From Listeria aquatica FSL S10-1188 (GTDB lineage: Bacteria > Bacillota > Bacilli > Lactobacillales > Listeriaceae): DNA of 64,000 bases. Made by a program: the position numbers and the translations under genes. Under the pieces are notes generated by a model. The model searched no databases. It was not told the origin of the DNA and was given only the letters and a program-made list of their open reading frames with translations. Shown piece after piece: positions 30,987 to 40,563 of this stretch (positions are counted from its first letter, which is position 1; each line of letters opens with the position of its first letter). The stretch lies in contig NZ_AOCG01000006.1 of assembly GCF_000525795.1 (NCBI RefSeq), forward strand, positions 62,001-126,000. Reading direction: 5' to 3'.

Positions 30987-31860
30987 CTAGAAAAAATCTC
31001 TTTCCAATGTTCGAAGTCCATAAGCGTGAATAATATCTCCAGCAATACTCGCTGCGTCACGGTAAAGCATCCGGTCATAATCAAGCTCAAGCGGCACATC
31101 GGTGTGAATGCGCGCAAGCTTTCGGCTAAGCGCGAGCATCTCTTGATCTTCCAAAATCTTTTTTTTGTTGCCCCGGTTTTAGCATTTCAATATTTGCAAG
31201 CACACCTTCAATCGATTCAAATTCCTGAATAAGCTTTAAAGCTGTTTTCTCACCGATCCCTCGCACACCAGGGTATCCATCCGACGTGTCTCCCATCAGT
31301 GCTTTCACATCAATAAATTGTCGTGGCGTAACACCCATTTCCGCAAAAAAAGTTGCCTCGTCATAGCGTTTGTAATTGCCATATCCTTTTTGCATGATCC
31401 AAACATCATTTTGAACATCAATCAGCTGTAGTAAATCCTTATCACCACTTAAAACCGTTGTGCTTAAGTCTGGTGTTAGTTTGGATGTAATCGTTCCAAT
31501 GCAATCATCTGCTTCGAAACCAGCCACGCCGAGATTCATAAAACCAAATGCATCCGCTACCTCTTTTGCTAAATCAAATTGCGGAATCATTTCTTCAGGT
31601 GGTGCTTTTCTTCCTGCCTTATAGCCATCAAACAATTCATTGCGAAACGTTTTACTTCCCATATCCCAGCAGATCACCGTGTGCGTGGGGTTGTTTTGTC
31701 TTACCGCCGCAAAAATGTGGCGCATCATACCCTGCACACCATTTGTTGGCATTCCCTTCTCATTGTACATAAACTGGTTCGTGACAGCGGTCGCGTAAAA
31801 AGCACGAAATAGCAAAGCCATGCCGTCGATCACAAGCAGATTTGGTTGTTTATTTTCCAT
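30987..31860 (-). CDS. 5'-3' exonuclease, YpcP type (one frameshift)
   Basis: Flap-type nuclease resembling the N-terminal domain of DNA polymerase I. Motifs: LLVIDGMALLFRAFYA, CWDMGSKTFRNELFDGYKAGR, AGFEADDCIGTI, LSGDKDLLQL, GDTSDGYPGVRGIGEKTALKLI (helix-hairpin-helix). One T removed from 31159-31166 joins KPGQQKK to the remaining C-terminus (MLALSRKLARIH ... GLRTLERDFF) with a stop at 30987; 291 residues. Likely acts in Okazaki fragment processing with Pol I. Confidence 0.9.
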
Positions 31861-31971
31861 GAACGTTTCCCCTTTGCTTCCATTTCTTTAATTTCATTTT
31901 AACATAAAAATAAATGGTTCTCCTTCAAATTCTCTTTCTTCTATCTAGAAACAGCCTTTTTGGCTCCAATA

Positions 31972-32006
31972 AAAATCCCACTCCCTTAAATTAGGAGCAG
32001 GATTTT
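31972..32006 (-). terminator. Intrinsic terminator after rpsN
   Basis: AAAATCCCACTCC (31972-31984) pairs with GGAGCAGGATTTT (31994-32006); U-rich on the minus strand. Confidence 0.8.
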
Positions 32007-32021
32007 AAAAGTTGTTTTATT

Positions 32022-32291
32022 TTACCAGCTTGCTTTTTTGACGCCGGGGATTTGTCCTTTATGGGCAAGTTCTCGGAAGCGAATCCGACTCATGCCAAAT
32101 TTGCGCATGTAAGCATGCGGACGGCCTGTTAACTCACAGCGGTTATGCAGTCTTGTCGGGGAAGAGTCCCGTGGCAAGCGACGAAGTTCATCGTAACGCC
32201 CTGCTGCTTTTAATTCGCGGCGAAGTTCACTGTAATGCTCGACCATCGCTTTTTGCTTTTCGTATTTCGCTACTTTGGATTTTTTAGCCAT
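32022..32291 (-). CDS. rpsN: Ribosomal protein S14, zinc-independent (C-) paralogue
   Basis: 89-residue form without the CxxC zinc ribbon of the main Gram-positive S14. Sequence includes [46 protein letters not shown] split around residues 43-70, and the C-terminal KKASW. Such paralogues replace zinc S14 in ribosomes under zinc starvation and are normally controlled by Zur; a Zur-like box lies just upstream. ATG 32291 follows GAAAGGAGATTGAT. Confidence 0.96.
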   Translation of the reverse strand: MAKKSKVAKYEKQKAMVEHYSELRRELKAAGRYDELRRLPRDSSPTRLHNRCELTGRPHAYMRKFGMSRIRFRELAHKGQIPGVKKASW

Positions 32292-32316
32292 ATCAATCTC
32301 CTTTCTTCATTTTAAA

Positions 32317-32339
32317 TAAATCGAAATGATTACGTTTTA
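32317..32339 (-). promoter_or_regulatory. Zur box upstream of rpsN
   Basis: The minus strand reads TAAAACGTAATCATTTCGAT plus TTA, a 23-bp near-palindrome around a central base. It differs from the Gram-positive Zur consensus as I remember it (TAAATCGTAATnATTACGAT plus TTA) at only two positions. It lies 26 bases before the rpsN start, a repressing position. Confidence 0.8.
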
Positions 32340-32489
32340 CATTTTACGCTTTTTGTCGTATTTGTCAAGTTCTCTGTTTGTAAAACAAACGCCTTTTCTC
32401 ATATGCTATGCTTATTTCAATAATCCAATATTTGCGTCTCTTCAAATATCTGCTTTACATAATCATTCTGCTTAATCTCCATAAACATA

Positions 32490-32918
32490 TCATTTTGCTT
32501 TCTTCCAAACCAATTTAGAATCATTGACATCAGCCGTTATTGTTAGTAAACCATCCTTAAATTCAGCAAATCTTTTTTGAGTTTCTCCTAACCAAGTTGG
32601 GTTCATACTCACTGACATTGTATGCAGAACTGTCACGGTATTGGTTTTTTCGTCAAAATCCGTAATTTTATAAGCACCAGCATACGCTAAATACCCATGA
32701 GCAGCCTCCGCCATTTCTTTTTCAGTTCCAGTATGCAAATCACCACTTTTATAAGACGGTCTCCCTTGTTTCATCATTTGTGCGGAGACATAACCATCTG
32801 GCGTATACATCAAAAATCCCGTTGGATGTTCACCTAGTGGATTACTTTTTTCTCCATTTACTTGATACTCATAGTCAACAAGTTCCCAAGTTCCTATCAA
32901 ATACTCTGTTAATTTCAT
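32490..32918 (-). CDS. Lipocalin-like domain protein
   Basis: 142 residues with no signal peptide. IGTWELVDYEYQVNG, GFLMYTPDGYVSAQMMK, YLAYAGAYKI and TVTVLHTMSVSMNPTWLGETQKRF match the small lipocalin-like family of cytoplasmic beta-barrel proteins. Ligand unknown; in other bacteria such genes accompany tailoring enzymes. It stands alone between rpsN and the remnant at 33.2 kb. ATG 32918 has a GGGGGAC ribosome site. Confidence 0.8.
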   Translation of the reverse strand: MKLTEYLIGTWELVDYEYQVNGEKSNPLGEHPTGFLMYTPDGYVSAQMMKQGRPSYKSGDLHTGTEKEMAEAAHGYLAYAGAYKITDFDEKTNTVTVLHTMSVSMNPTWLGETQKRFAEFKDGLLTITADVNDSKLVWKKAK

Positions 32919-33229
32919 TTTAAGTCCCCCTGAATTTTTCGTTTATCCCATTGCTTTTTGCTAAGAACTATTTCATCATATGAGACACATTCATGGCGTA
33001 TCTAGAGAAAGACTCGCTTGTTACGCTAGATCTTGTGCAACTAACTTTGACTAGTGATTGTTCATCACCTTTCCATCCTTCTTAGCTTCATATTAGTAGA
33101 AAGTCATGACACTTTGCTTCTCCGAGCCTTTTTCCAAAATAATGGTCTTGTATCCATTATAACATCTTTGAATTTTTAATGAAAATTTATTAAGTGAGCA
33201 GAAATGTACAAAAAAATAAAAAAAGTGAA
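32919..33229. other. Intergenic region without recognisable gene
   Basis: About 310 AT-rich bases. The minus strand holds the lipocalin-like leader; I see no clear promoter, riboswitch or open frame. Composition is more AT-rich toward 33.2 kb, next to the decayed remnant. Confidence 0.4.
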
Positions 33230-33511
33230 TTAGGAAACTAGAAAATCAAAATATTTATTTGGATAGATCTCATCCTTTAAAGAGTAATGCCACCATTCTT
33301 GTTTCAATGATTCAAATCCAAATTTATCCATTAAAATAGGCGTATCACTAATTTTTCTAATTTCTCGTAGTAATTCATGACCGGTCATTCCTGGCAACAT
33401 GATATCCAAAATGACCAGTTGATAACTATTTTCATAAAATAATTCAAAGCCTTCTATATCCATTATCACAAGTATCATATCACCATTTATTACTTCATTT
33501 CTGGTGTACAT
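33230..33511 (-). pseudogene. Chimeric remnant: response-regulator receiver fragment joined to VanX-like D-Ala-D-Ala dipeptidase C-terminus
   Basis: A 93-residue frame made of two unrelated parts. Residues about 25-58 are the middle of an OmpR-type receiver (QLVILDIMLPGMTGHELLRE, IRKISDTPIL) including the phospho-acceptor Asp; the N-terminal acidic pair and everything after beta-strand 4 are missing. The remainder, KFGFESLKQEWWHYSLKDE then YPNKYFDF, matches the C-terminal ExWWH zinc/catalytic region of VanX-type dipeptidases. No ribosome site is obvious. The two families occur together in van clusters (VanR, VanX), so an internal deletion in a van-like cluster is a reasonable inference. The surroundings are unusually AT-rich. 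Confidence 0.6.
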
Positions 33512-33753
33512 CCATCTGTTCTCGAAAAAATATCTAAATCTTACAGAACTTGGTTTTTTAATGTGTATCGAATAAATATCATATTGAAATGATGGTTGAA
33601 TTTTCCATCACTGACCAAATTCCTATGAATTTACTTTCGAAATAGCCTTCATTGATAATGGATAAATTCCCCTAAAAAGAAATCTATCTGAAATGATGGT
33701 CTTTTTTCTATACAGTTCTTCCCAAAAAGAGTCTTTCGTCAGACAGAAAAAAA
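33512..33753. other. AT-rich intergenic stretch next to the remnant
   Basis: No coding frame that I can assign. It contains related short words (TGAAATGATGG near 33583, GAAATGATGG near 33690) and may hold further decayed sequence. Confidence 0.35.
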
Positions 33754-33791
33754 GACTGTAAACAAAGTTTCTTACTACTTCGTTTACAGTC
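33754..33791 (-). terminator. Intrinsic terminator of the xpt-pbuX operon
   Basis: Arms GACTGTAAACAAAG (33754-33767) and CTTCGTTTACAGTC (33778-33791) pair with one mismatch; seven U follow on the minus strand. Confidence 0.88.
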
Positions 33792-33852
33792 TGTGACTCC
33801 TAATTTAATCATTTACAGATGACTCGTGTCCACTTAAGAGAGTATGTGTCAT

Positions 33853-35164
33853 TTATTTACTTTCACTTTGGAGTTCTGTTTGCTCCACTTCTTTGGGTTT
33901 ACGGTGCGGAATCATATTGAAAATAATATTTAATAAAATAGCTGTAAAACTGCCCGCTACAATCCCGTTGCTCGTAAAGAGTTGAACAAACGATGGGAAG
34001 TTTTGGAATAAATCAGGGACAACTGTGACGCCAAGTCCCACCCCAACTGAGCAAGCGATAATCAGCAAGTTTTCTTGTGAGGTGAAATTCACTTTACCAA
34101 GCATTTTAATCCCTTGTGCCACAACCATACCAAACATGGCCACCATTGCGCCACCTAGAACAGGCGTTGGAATAATCGTTGTAATTGCTCCAATTTTAGG
34201 AACTAGTCCTAAAACAATCAGAAATCCAGCTGTCACATAAATCACTTTTCTCGTTTTAATGCCTGAAAGTTGTACCAATCCGACATTTTGCGAGTAGCCA
34301 GTATAAGGGAACGTATTAAAAATCCCTCCTAGAATAATCGCAAGTCCTTCAGCCCGGTAGCCTCTTGCCAAATCTTTTTTACTGAGCGAGCGACCTACAA
34401 TATCAGATAAGGCAAAATAAACGCCCGTTGATTCGACCATGCTAACAAGTGAAATCAAAATCATCGTAATAATAGCTGGCCATTCAAAAGAAGGTGCTCC
34501 AAAATAAAAAGGTTGCGGTAAATGGAACCAGTCTGCTTGTGAAACAGGGGCAAAATTAATGCCTCGTAAAATGATCGCGACAATAGATCCTCCGATTAAG
34601 CCAATCAAAACGGCAATGGCTTTTGAAAAGCCGCGACCGAACCTGTACACTAAAATGATCAAAAAAAGCGTAAAAAAGCCAAGGCCAATATTATAAAAGG
34701 AGCCGAAATCTTTTGCTCCTTCACCACCAGCTAGATTATTGATGGCAACGGGAATGAGTGTAAGACCGATAACCGTTACAACTGAACCCGTCACAACCGG
34801 CGGGAAAAATTTAACCACTTTTGAAAAAAATGGTGCGATCAAAAGAACAAAAAAGTCCCGATGCGATAATCGAACCGTAGATGGCACCAATCCCCATATC
34901 TTGCCCAATTAAAATAATTGGAGCAATGGCTTGTACCGCACAACCCAGCACAACCGGAAGACCGATTCCGAAAAAGCGATTCATCGACAGTTGAAGTAGC
35001 GTTGCGATCCCGCACATAAAAATATCGATCGAAACGAGATACGTCATTTGTTCCCCGTTAAACCCTAACGCACCGCCAATTAAAAGTGGTACAATAACAG
35101 CCCCTGCATACATGGCAAGAACATGCTGAAAGCCTAAAGCAGCCAGTCTTCCCTTACTAAGCAT
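33853..35164 (-). CDS. pbuX: Xanthine permease, NCS2 family (one frameshift)
   Basis: Membrane purine transporter, 437 residues after repair. It begins LGFQHVLAMYAGAVIVPLLIGG-like, typical of NCS2, with SIDIFMCGIATLLQ and the central QNVGLVQLSGIKTRKVIY and TPVLGGAMVAMFGMV. The frame breaks at a six-A run near 34851-34856; removing one base joins SIIASGLF to VLLIAPFFSKV. It follows xpt by three bases and shares its guanine riboswitch. Confidence 0.92.
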
Positions 35165-35166
35165 TC

Positions 35167-35746
<580 letters not shown>

Positions 35747-35773
35747 ACTCCATGCTCCTTTCCAAATAAAAAA

Positions 35774-35802
35774 ACTTATCCCTAAACAGCTTGAGGGATA
35801 AG
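35774..35802 (-). terminator. Riboswitch expression-platform terminator of xpt
   Basis: ACTTATCCC (35774-35782) pairs with GGGATAAGT (35794-35802), followed on the minus strand by seven U, directly between the purine aptamer and the xpt ribosome site. Confidence 0.88.
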
Positions 35803-35836
35803 TCAAATAAACTAGCATCGCCAGTTCAGTGCAAAT

Positions 35837-35907
35837 CACTCATAGTCCGGTCATTTACGGTGCCCGGGTAGAAACTTATTGTCCATATCACAAAGATTAT
35901 ATAAGTG
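35837..35907 (-). promoter_or_regulatory. Guanine (purine) riboswitch aptamer
   Basis: The minus strand has the conserved core: CACTTATATAATC (P1/J1-2), GATATGG, GTTTCTACC, and CCGGACTATGAGTG closing P1. The discriminating base in GACTATG is C, which specifies guanine/xanthine rather than adenine. It precedes a terminator and xpt-pbuX, so purine excess should switch the operon off. Confidence 0.95.
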
Positions 35908-35935
35908 CGTATTTTTATTCACTTGAAGTCTTTTC

Positions 35936-35965
35936 ATTATAACGCCGTAAAGCGACGCGGGTCAA
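35936..35965 (-). promoter_or_regulatory. Promoter of xpt-pbuX
   Basis: TTGACC (35960-35965), 18-bp spacer, TATAAT (35936-35941) on the minus strand, about 30 bases before the aptamer. Confidence 0.8.
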
Positions 35966-35973
35966 CCTCTTTT

Positions 35974-37485
35974 TTAGTTTTTCAACTTGTAAACGAATTC
36001 ATAGCGCTTGTTTAAAAGTGTAATCAAATAATCTGGGTTCAAGCCTTCTCCCGTTGTATCTTTCAAAATTTCGAGCGGCTTTTTAAGTTTGCCATATTGA
36101 TGAATGTGCGCTGTTAGCCACTCCTGAATCTCTGAATAGTCTTCGCTTGCAACAATCGCTTCCACGTCTTTCAAGTCCTTTTGCATCGCATCAAAAAACT
36201 GTGCCGCATACATCAAGCCAAGGGCGTAAGATGGGAAGTACCCAAAGTCCCCGCCAGCCCAGTGAATATCTTGCAAAACGCCTTCACTACTTTTTTCTGG
36301 TCGAATCCCCAAATAAGCCTCATATTTATCATTCCAAGCGGCTTCAAGATCCTTCACTTCAAGTTCTCCATTTATGAGCGCTTTTTCAAGTTCATAACGA
36401 ATCATAATGTGAAGAGGATACGTTAAAATATCCGCTTCAATTCGGACAAGTGAACTTTCCGAAATATTTAATGCCCGATAAAATGTTTCTAGTGGGACTT
36501 TACCAAATGCAGGTTCTTGCTTGACTAAATCTGGATAGTTGCTCTTCCAAAACGCAAAGCTCGACCCCAAAATAATTTCATAGAAGAGCGACTGCGATTC
36601 GTGGATGCCCATCGAAGCTCCCTCTTTCAGCGGCGTTCCAATGAGATTTCTCCCGATATTTTGCTCATAAATCGCATGTCCACCTTCATGGATGATTCCA
36701 AAAACTGCCATTTTAAAATTGGCTTCATCATAGCGCGTTGTGATCCGTACGTCGCCAAGATTGAGCCCGATTGCAAACGGATGGACCGTTGTATCAAGTC
36801 TTCCTGCTTCAAAGTCAAAACCCATTTTGGCTAGAATCGCTTCGCTGAATGCCCGTTGCTTTTCTTCACTCATCGGAACAGCTAGCCCACTCGCATCCGG
36901 AAGAGTACCTTCCTTAGCCATTTTGTCACGTAGTTCCATGATCGCAATCCGAAGTTTTCCGAAGACTTCATCCAGGATTTCAACCGTCATTCCAGGTTCA
37001 TATTGATCAAGCAAAGTGTCATACTTGTTATCCTTGTAGCCCCAATATTCCACAAATTTCCGCTTAAACGCAACAATCTCCGTTAAATACGGTTCAAATT
37101 TAGCAAAGTTATCTTCCCCTCTTGCCTCCGCCCAGACATTTTCGGCATCTGCGACAAGCTTCGAATACGCCTGAAACTCTTCTTGTGGGATTTTCTTGTT
37201 CAGCTCATATACGCGACTCGATTCTTCAAGGGATTTTCTCGTCACTTCATCAAGTTCATCTTTATGTGGGGCAAGCGCTGCAATAAAAGCCGCCATTTCT
37301 TCTGAAACTTCCATCTCGAAGATTTGCCCAGCGAGAACGCCAATCACCTCAGAACGACCTTCTGCACCTTTTTTAGGAATCTTTGTGCGAATATCCCAGT
37401 AAACCAAATTAAGGGCTTCCGAAAGCGCCGACTTTTTCTTCAAAAAAGCTAAAAAATCACGTTCCAACTCTGCTACTGTTTCCAT
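35974..37485 (-). CDS. Thermostable-type metallocarboxypeptidase, M32 family
   Basis: Cytoplasmic zinc carboxypeptidase with broad specificity, 503 residues from ATG 37485. The zinc motif is IIHEGGHAIYEQ (HExxH form HEGGH), with the downstream third ligand in MGIHESQSLFYE and the family motifs DVRITTRYDE and GGDFGYFPSYALG. GTG 37494 overlaps the previous stop, but AAGGAG eight bases before ATG 37485 supports the latter. Intact. Confidence 0.93.
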   Translation of the reverse strand: METVAELERDFLAFLKKKSALSEALNLVYWDIRTKIPKKGAEGRSEVIGVLAGQIFEMEVSEEMAAFIAALAPHKDELDEVTRKSLEESSRVYELNKKIPQEEFQAYSKLVADAENVWAEARGEDNFAKFEPYLTEIVAFKRKFVEYWGYKDNKYDTLLDQYEPGMTVEILDEVFGKLRIAIMELRDKMAKEGTLPDASGLAVPMSEEKQRAFSEAILAKMGFDFEAGRLDTTVHPFAIGLNLGDVRITTRYDEANFKMAVFGIIHEGGHAIYEQNIGRNLIGTPLKEGASMGIHESQSLFYEIILGSSFAFWKSNYPDLVKQEPAFGKVPLETFYRALNISESSLVRIEADILTYPLHIMIRYELEKALINGELEVKDLEAAWNDKYEAYLGIRPEKSSEGVLQDIHWAGGDFGYFPSYALGLMYAAQFFDAMQKDLKDVEAIVASEDYSEIQEWLTAHIHQYGKLKKPLEILKDTTGEGLNPDYLITLLNKRYEFVYKLKN

Positions 37486-37490
37486 TTTTG

Positions 37491-38634
37491 TCACTCCTTC
37501 ACGCGTGGTTTTCGTGGTCCCCAGTACTGATACAGATCGGTTCGAAGGTACCCATTATAAAGCTTGCGTTTCTTCGTTGCCTTCTTCCCGTAAACCTCTT
37601 CAAAAGCCTCATAACTCGTGATAACATAAATCGACCAAGTTGGGAGTTTCGCGTATGTCTCGCCCATTTCGCGGTAAAGCTCGCGGATGCTCGCTTCGTC
37701 TTCAAGTCGCTCCCCGTAAGGAGGATTTGCAACCACAACCCCGTATTCCTTTTCCGTCGTAAAATCACTCACTTGCATTTGTTTAAAAGAGATCAAATCC
37801 CCTAGGCCCGCTTCGCTGGCGTTTTGTTTGGCGCGCTCCACCATTTTGTGATCAATATCTGCCCCAAGAATATCCAGAGGCTGGTCATAGTTCGCCAAGC
37901 TTTCGGCTTCTTCCCGAGCCTCCTTAAAAATCTTCTCAGGCATCCAGTCCCACTTTTCAGACGCAAAGCTACGATTGAACCCTGGCGCGATATTTTGACC
38001 AATCAGAGCCGCTTCAATTGGAATCGTTCCCGATCCACAAACCGGATCATAAAACGGCCGATCTGGATGCCAGCTCGTAAGTAAGACAAGTGCAGCGGCC
38101 ATTGTTTCTTTAAGCGGTGCATCCCCTTGTGTTGTTCGGTAGCCACGTTTATGGAGCCCTTCTCCACTTGTATCAATTGTGATCGTTACTGTATCTTTTA
38201 AAAGAGCCACTTCAATTTTAAATAGAGCTCCGGTTTCAAGTAGTCGACCACTTCTACGATACTTTTCTTGCAACCGGCTTACAATCGCCTTTTTTGTGAT
38301 TGCTTGACAATCCGGCACGCTAAATAAAGTGGATTTAACAGATTTCCCAGAAACAGGAAAAACCGCATCTAATGGTAAAAAAATTCTCCCAAGGCAAAGC
38401 TTTTGTTTTTTCAAATAATTCATCAAAAGTAGTAGCTTTAAATTCGCCTACTACAATCTTCACACGGTCTGCAGTTCGGAGCCAAAGATTCGAGCGTGCG
38501 ATCGCCAGTTTATCTCCTTTAAAGAACACCTTTCCATTTTCGACTTGCGGCGTGTAGCCAAGCCGTTTTATTTCTTTACCAACAATCGCTTCAAGACCTG
38601 ATGCCGCAGTTGCTAAGAGTTGAAATTCCGACAC
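37491..38634 (-). CDS. RlmL/YpsC-type RNA methyltransferase with THUMP domain (one frameshift)
   Basis: N-terminal THUMP-like RNA-binding part (FQLLATAASGLEAIVGKEI, residues 3-21), then SAM methyltransferase with PVCGSGTIPIEAALIG and the catalytic VVANPPYGERL (NPPY, amino-methylating). The frame breaks at the seven-A run 38377-38383; one base removed gives LPWENFLPLDAVFPVSGKS. 381 residues. GTG 38634 is seven bases after AGGAGG. Likely N2-guanine methylation of 23S rRNA by family inference. Confidence 0.9.
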
Positions 38635-38665
38635 GTCCGTTCCTCCTTTTTTTATCAAGAAAAAA

Positions 38666-38737
38666 GCTGTTTCAAAAAAAGTGAATGCGTTTTTCGCGCC
38701 GTGGCTTTCGCCGTTTTGCCACTCCTTTGAAACAGCT
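38666..38737 (-). terminator. Terminator after rnpB
   Basis: GCTGTTTCAAA (38666-38676) pairs perfectly with TTTGAAACAGC (38727-38737) around a 50-base loop with its own partial pairing; U run on the minus strand. Confidence 0.75.
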
Positions 38738-38760
38738 TCATTTTAAAATTTATCCTGCCA

Positions 38761-39145
38761 TTAACGTTCTATAAGCCATGTTCTGTCCTCTGCGGATCTG
38801 CAGGCCAACCGCAAAGGGATAATCATCTATCTGCACCGGCAAAATTGCCGTGCCTCTTCCCTTGTTCAAATTCCTTGGGAAAAGTGCCCCTACCATAGTT
38901 TGAGTTTCTCGCTCGTGGGGTTTACCTCGTTCCACTTCTTTTATTTCTAAAAGAACTTCGTCACTGTGGCACTTTCAAGGATATAAGGCCATATCCGAAG
39001 ACTTAGGCCATTCACCTGCCGTCAAACCGCATCCGCGGAATGCCCTGGCTTATTGTTTCACCAGGCACGATCACTACGAGCATCTCAGCTCGTGCGAGCA
39101 TGGACTTTCCTCTGCTAATAAAGCAGCGATTATCCGAACGTTAAC
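38761..39145 (-). ncRNA. rnpB: RNase P RNA, Bacillus (type B) class
   Basis: Catalytic RNA that matures tRNA 5' ends. The ends pair (GTTAACGTTCGGATAATCGC at the 5' side, AACATGGCTTATAGAACGTT at the 3' side). Conserved cores seen on the minus strand are GAGGAAAGTCCATGCTCGC, GGTAAACCCCACGAGCGAGA split at 38906-38930, AGAGGACAGAACATGGC and the type B hairpins between. About 385 nt. It lies between rlmL-type and gpsB genes, its usual Listeria/Bacillus place. Short frames over it are not genes. Confidence 0.96.
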
Positions 39146-39149
39146 AGAA

Positions 39150-39181
39150 AAGAGCGCCAGGCCAAGAAGCTTGACGCCCTT
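39150..39181 (-). terminator. Terminator after gpsB
   Basis: AAGAGCGCCAGGC (39150-39162) pairs with GCTTGACGCCCTT (39169-39181) with one mismatch and two wobbles, then UUUU. It lies immediately upstream of rnpB. Confidence 0.7.
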
Positions 39182-39197
39182 TAAGATACTATCACAA

Positions 39198-39548
39198 TTA
39201 CTCCTTATCGTCCAGCTTATTTCCAAAAACATGTTTTTCTAAATTACTCAACCGTTTTAAAATATCAAAATTTGTTGTTCCAGCCGGCTGAACTGGAGTT
39301 TCATAAGTACTGCTTGGTGCAGCGGCAGGTTCACGTCTTGCAGAACCACCAGCATCTAGTTCTTGAACCAAGCGAATGTTTTCAGCTTGTAAAGCTTCAA
39401 TTTCTTGTGTAAAAGTTCCGTAATCCTTGATGACTAAATCGAGAAACTCATCGACATCCTCAGGACTATAGCCACGGAGACCTGTTTTAAATTCTTTTTC
39501 TAAAATTTCCTTCGCCGTTAAGTTATATTCAAATTGCTCTTGAGCCAT
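39198..39548 (-). CDS. gpsB: Cell-division regulator GpsB
   Basis: 116 residues. DivIVA-like N-terminal membrane-binding coiled coil ([29 protein letters not shown]), a variable Ala/Pro linker, and the C-terminal trimerising helix ([17 protein letters not shown]). GpsB couples PBP1A to the division and elongation machineries; the PBP1A gene is 2 kb away. ATG 39548 follows AGGTGGAGT. Confidence 0.96.
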   Translation of the reverse strand: MAQEQFEYNLTAKEILEKEFKTGLRGYSPEDVDEFLDLVIKDYGTFTQEIEALQAENIRLVQELDAGGSARREPAAAPSSTYETPVQPAGTTNFDILKRLSNLEKHVFGNKLDDKE

Positions 39549-39657
39549 AATACTCCACCTCTATCTTTTCTTTACGTCATATATGGATAATATACTCTTA
39601 TTTTTCCAAATCTAAACACATTTGTCAATGTAAACCCTCTTTTTTTTAAAAAAACCT

Positions 39658-40206
39658 TTAGAAATCAGTTTCAGTTTCGTAAACCATTTCTTGTAGCTCA
39701 TAAAAGTCAATTAATTCAAGCTGATAATTGTCCGATTTCGCTTCTTGCAACGCGCGTTCGTAAAAAAAGCGTGGTGAACCTTCCTTCTCAAGGTCATAAA
39801 GTAAAAGCGCCCCGTCCGTGTGGTCAATTAAAAATCGGTCTCGTAGTTCAAACTGCCCCGGGTTTTCATAAGGGCGTTCTGTGATATAAGCGTGATAATC
39901 GGCGCCGCTCATGACTTCTTCTTGCCAAAGCTGATTCGCTTCATTCCAATTTTCGGCTTGCCCTGTGAATGGTTCAAGAATTGCTAATTTAATAGGAAAA
40001 GATTTTTCTTTAAGAGCCAAAACCACTTCCCCTGCCCAAAGCTCTGTTCCCAGCTGTCCAGAGATAATCACCCATTCGAGCCCATCTTCCAGATACATCG
40101 CTAATTTCTTTTCCAGTGCTAACCGAATATACTTACTTTCCGGGGCATCACGTTTAAAAATACCCAGTTCAAAGTTTTTATAGCCTGTTAAAACAACTGA
40201 TTTCAA
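39658..40206 (-). CDS. ypsA: YpsA family protein (DUF1273, SLOG superfamily)
   Basis: 182 residues with a Rossmann-like SLOG fold: VVLTGYKNFELGIF, the glycine-rich WVIISGQLGTELWAGEV, and FLIDHTDGALLLYD. In B. subtilis YpsA affects division; the gene neighbours gpsB here too. It overlaps yppE by four bases (ATGA), so the pair is translationally coupled. Confidence 0.92.
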   Translation of the reverse strand: MKSVVLTGYKNFELGIFKRDAPESKYIRLALEKKLAMYLEDGLEWVIISGQLGTELWAGEVVLALKEKSFPIKLAILEPFTGQAENWNEANQLWQEEVMSGADYHAYITERPYENPGQFELRDRFLIDHTDGALLLYDLEKEGSPRFFYERALQEAKSDNYQLELIDFYELQEMVYETETDF

Positions 40207-40563
40207 TCTGCTTCCTCCAAACTGCGGTAAACGCGTTCGAGTGTGTATTTAGAAGATTCGTAGTGATCGTGGAAATGCTTATAAAAGGATTTGCCATTAA
40301 AAGCATTTACCGCTGTCATTTGAATATTGTCACAGCACTGTCTAAGCTGCATTTCTGTTAAATAGTGTGGGTGCACTTCATTTACCCAGGGAATCGCTTC
40401 TTGTAAAAAGGTATCTGCGAGTTCTTTTGCGTCATCTACAAAAGGCTTCATATCTTGATAAAAGTCAAATTCTGCTTGATTTTCACGATTTGCTAGATAC
40501 TTCTGCCAATTTTTTTTCATTTTGTTCTTGCAACCGTTCCGTTTTTTGTTTTAATTCTTTCAT
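40203..40563 (-). CDS. YppE family protein (DUF1798; one frameshift near start)
   Basis: About 120 residues after repair. The C-terminal helical domain (NWQKYLANRENQAEFDFYQDMKP split near residues 17-40, YKHFHDHYESSKYTLERVY) is intact. Removing one T from the run 40511-40518 connects an N-terminal helix MKELKQKTERLQEQNE starting at ATG 40563, with AAAGGA upstream; the internal ATG 40520 has no ribosome site. Function unknown. Confidence 0.8.

Noticed and set aside
38750-38935. A 61-codon minus-strand frame
   Set aside because: It lies wholly inside the conserved RNase P RNA and has no ribosome site; the RNA explains the sequence.
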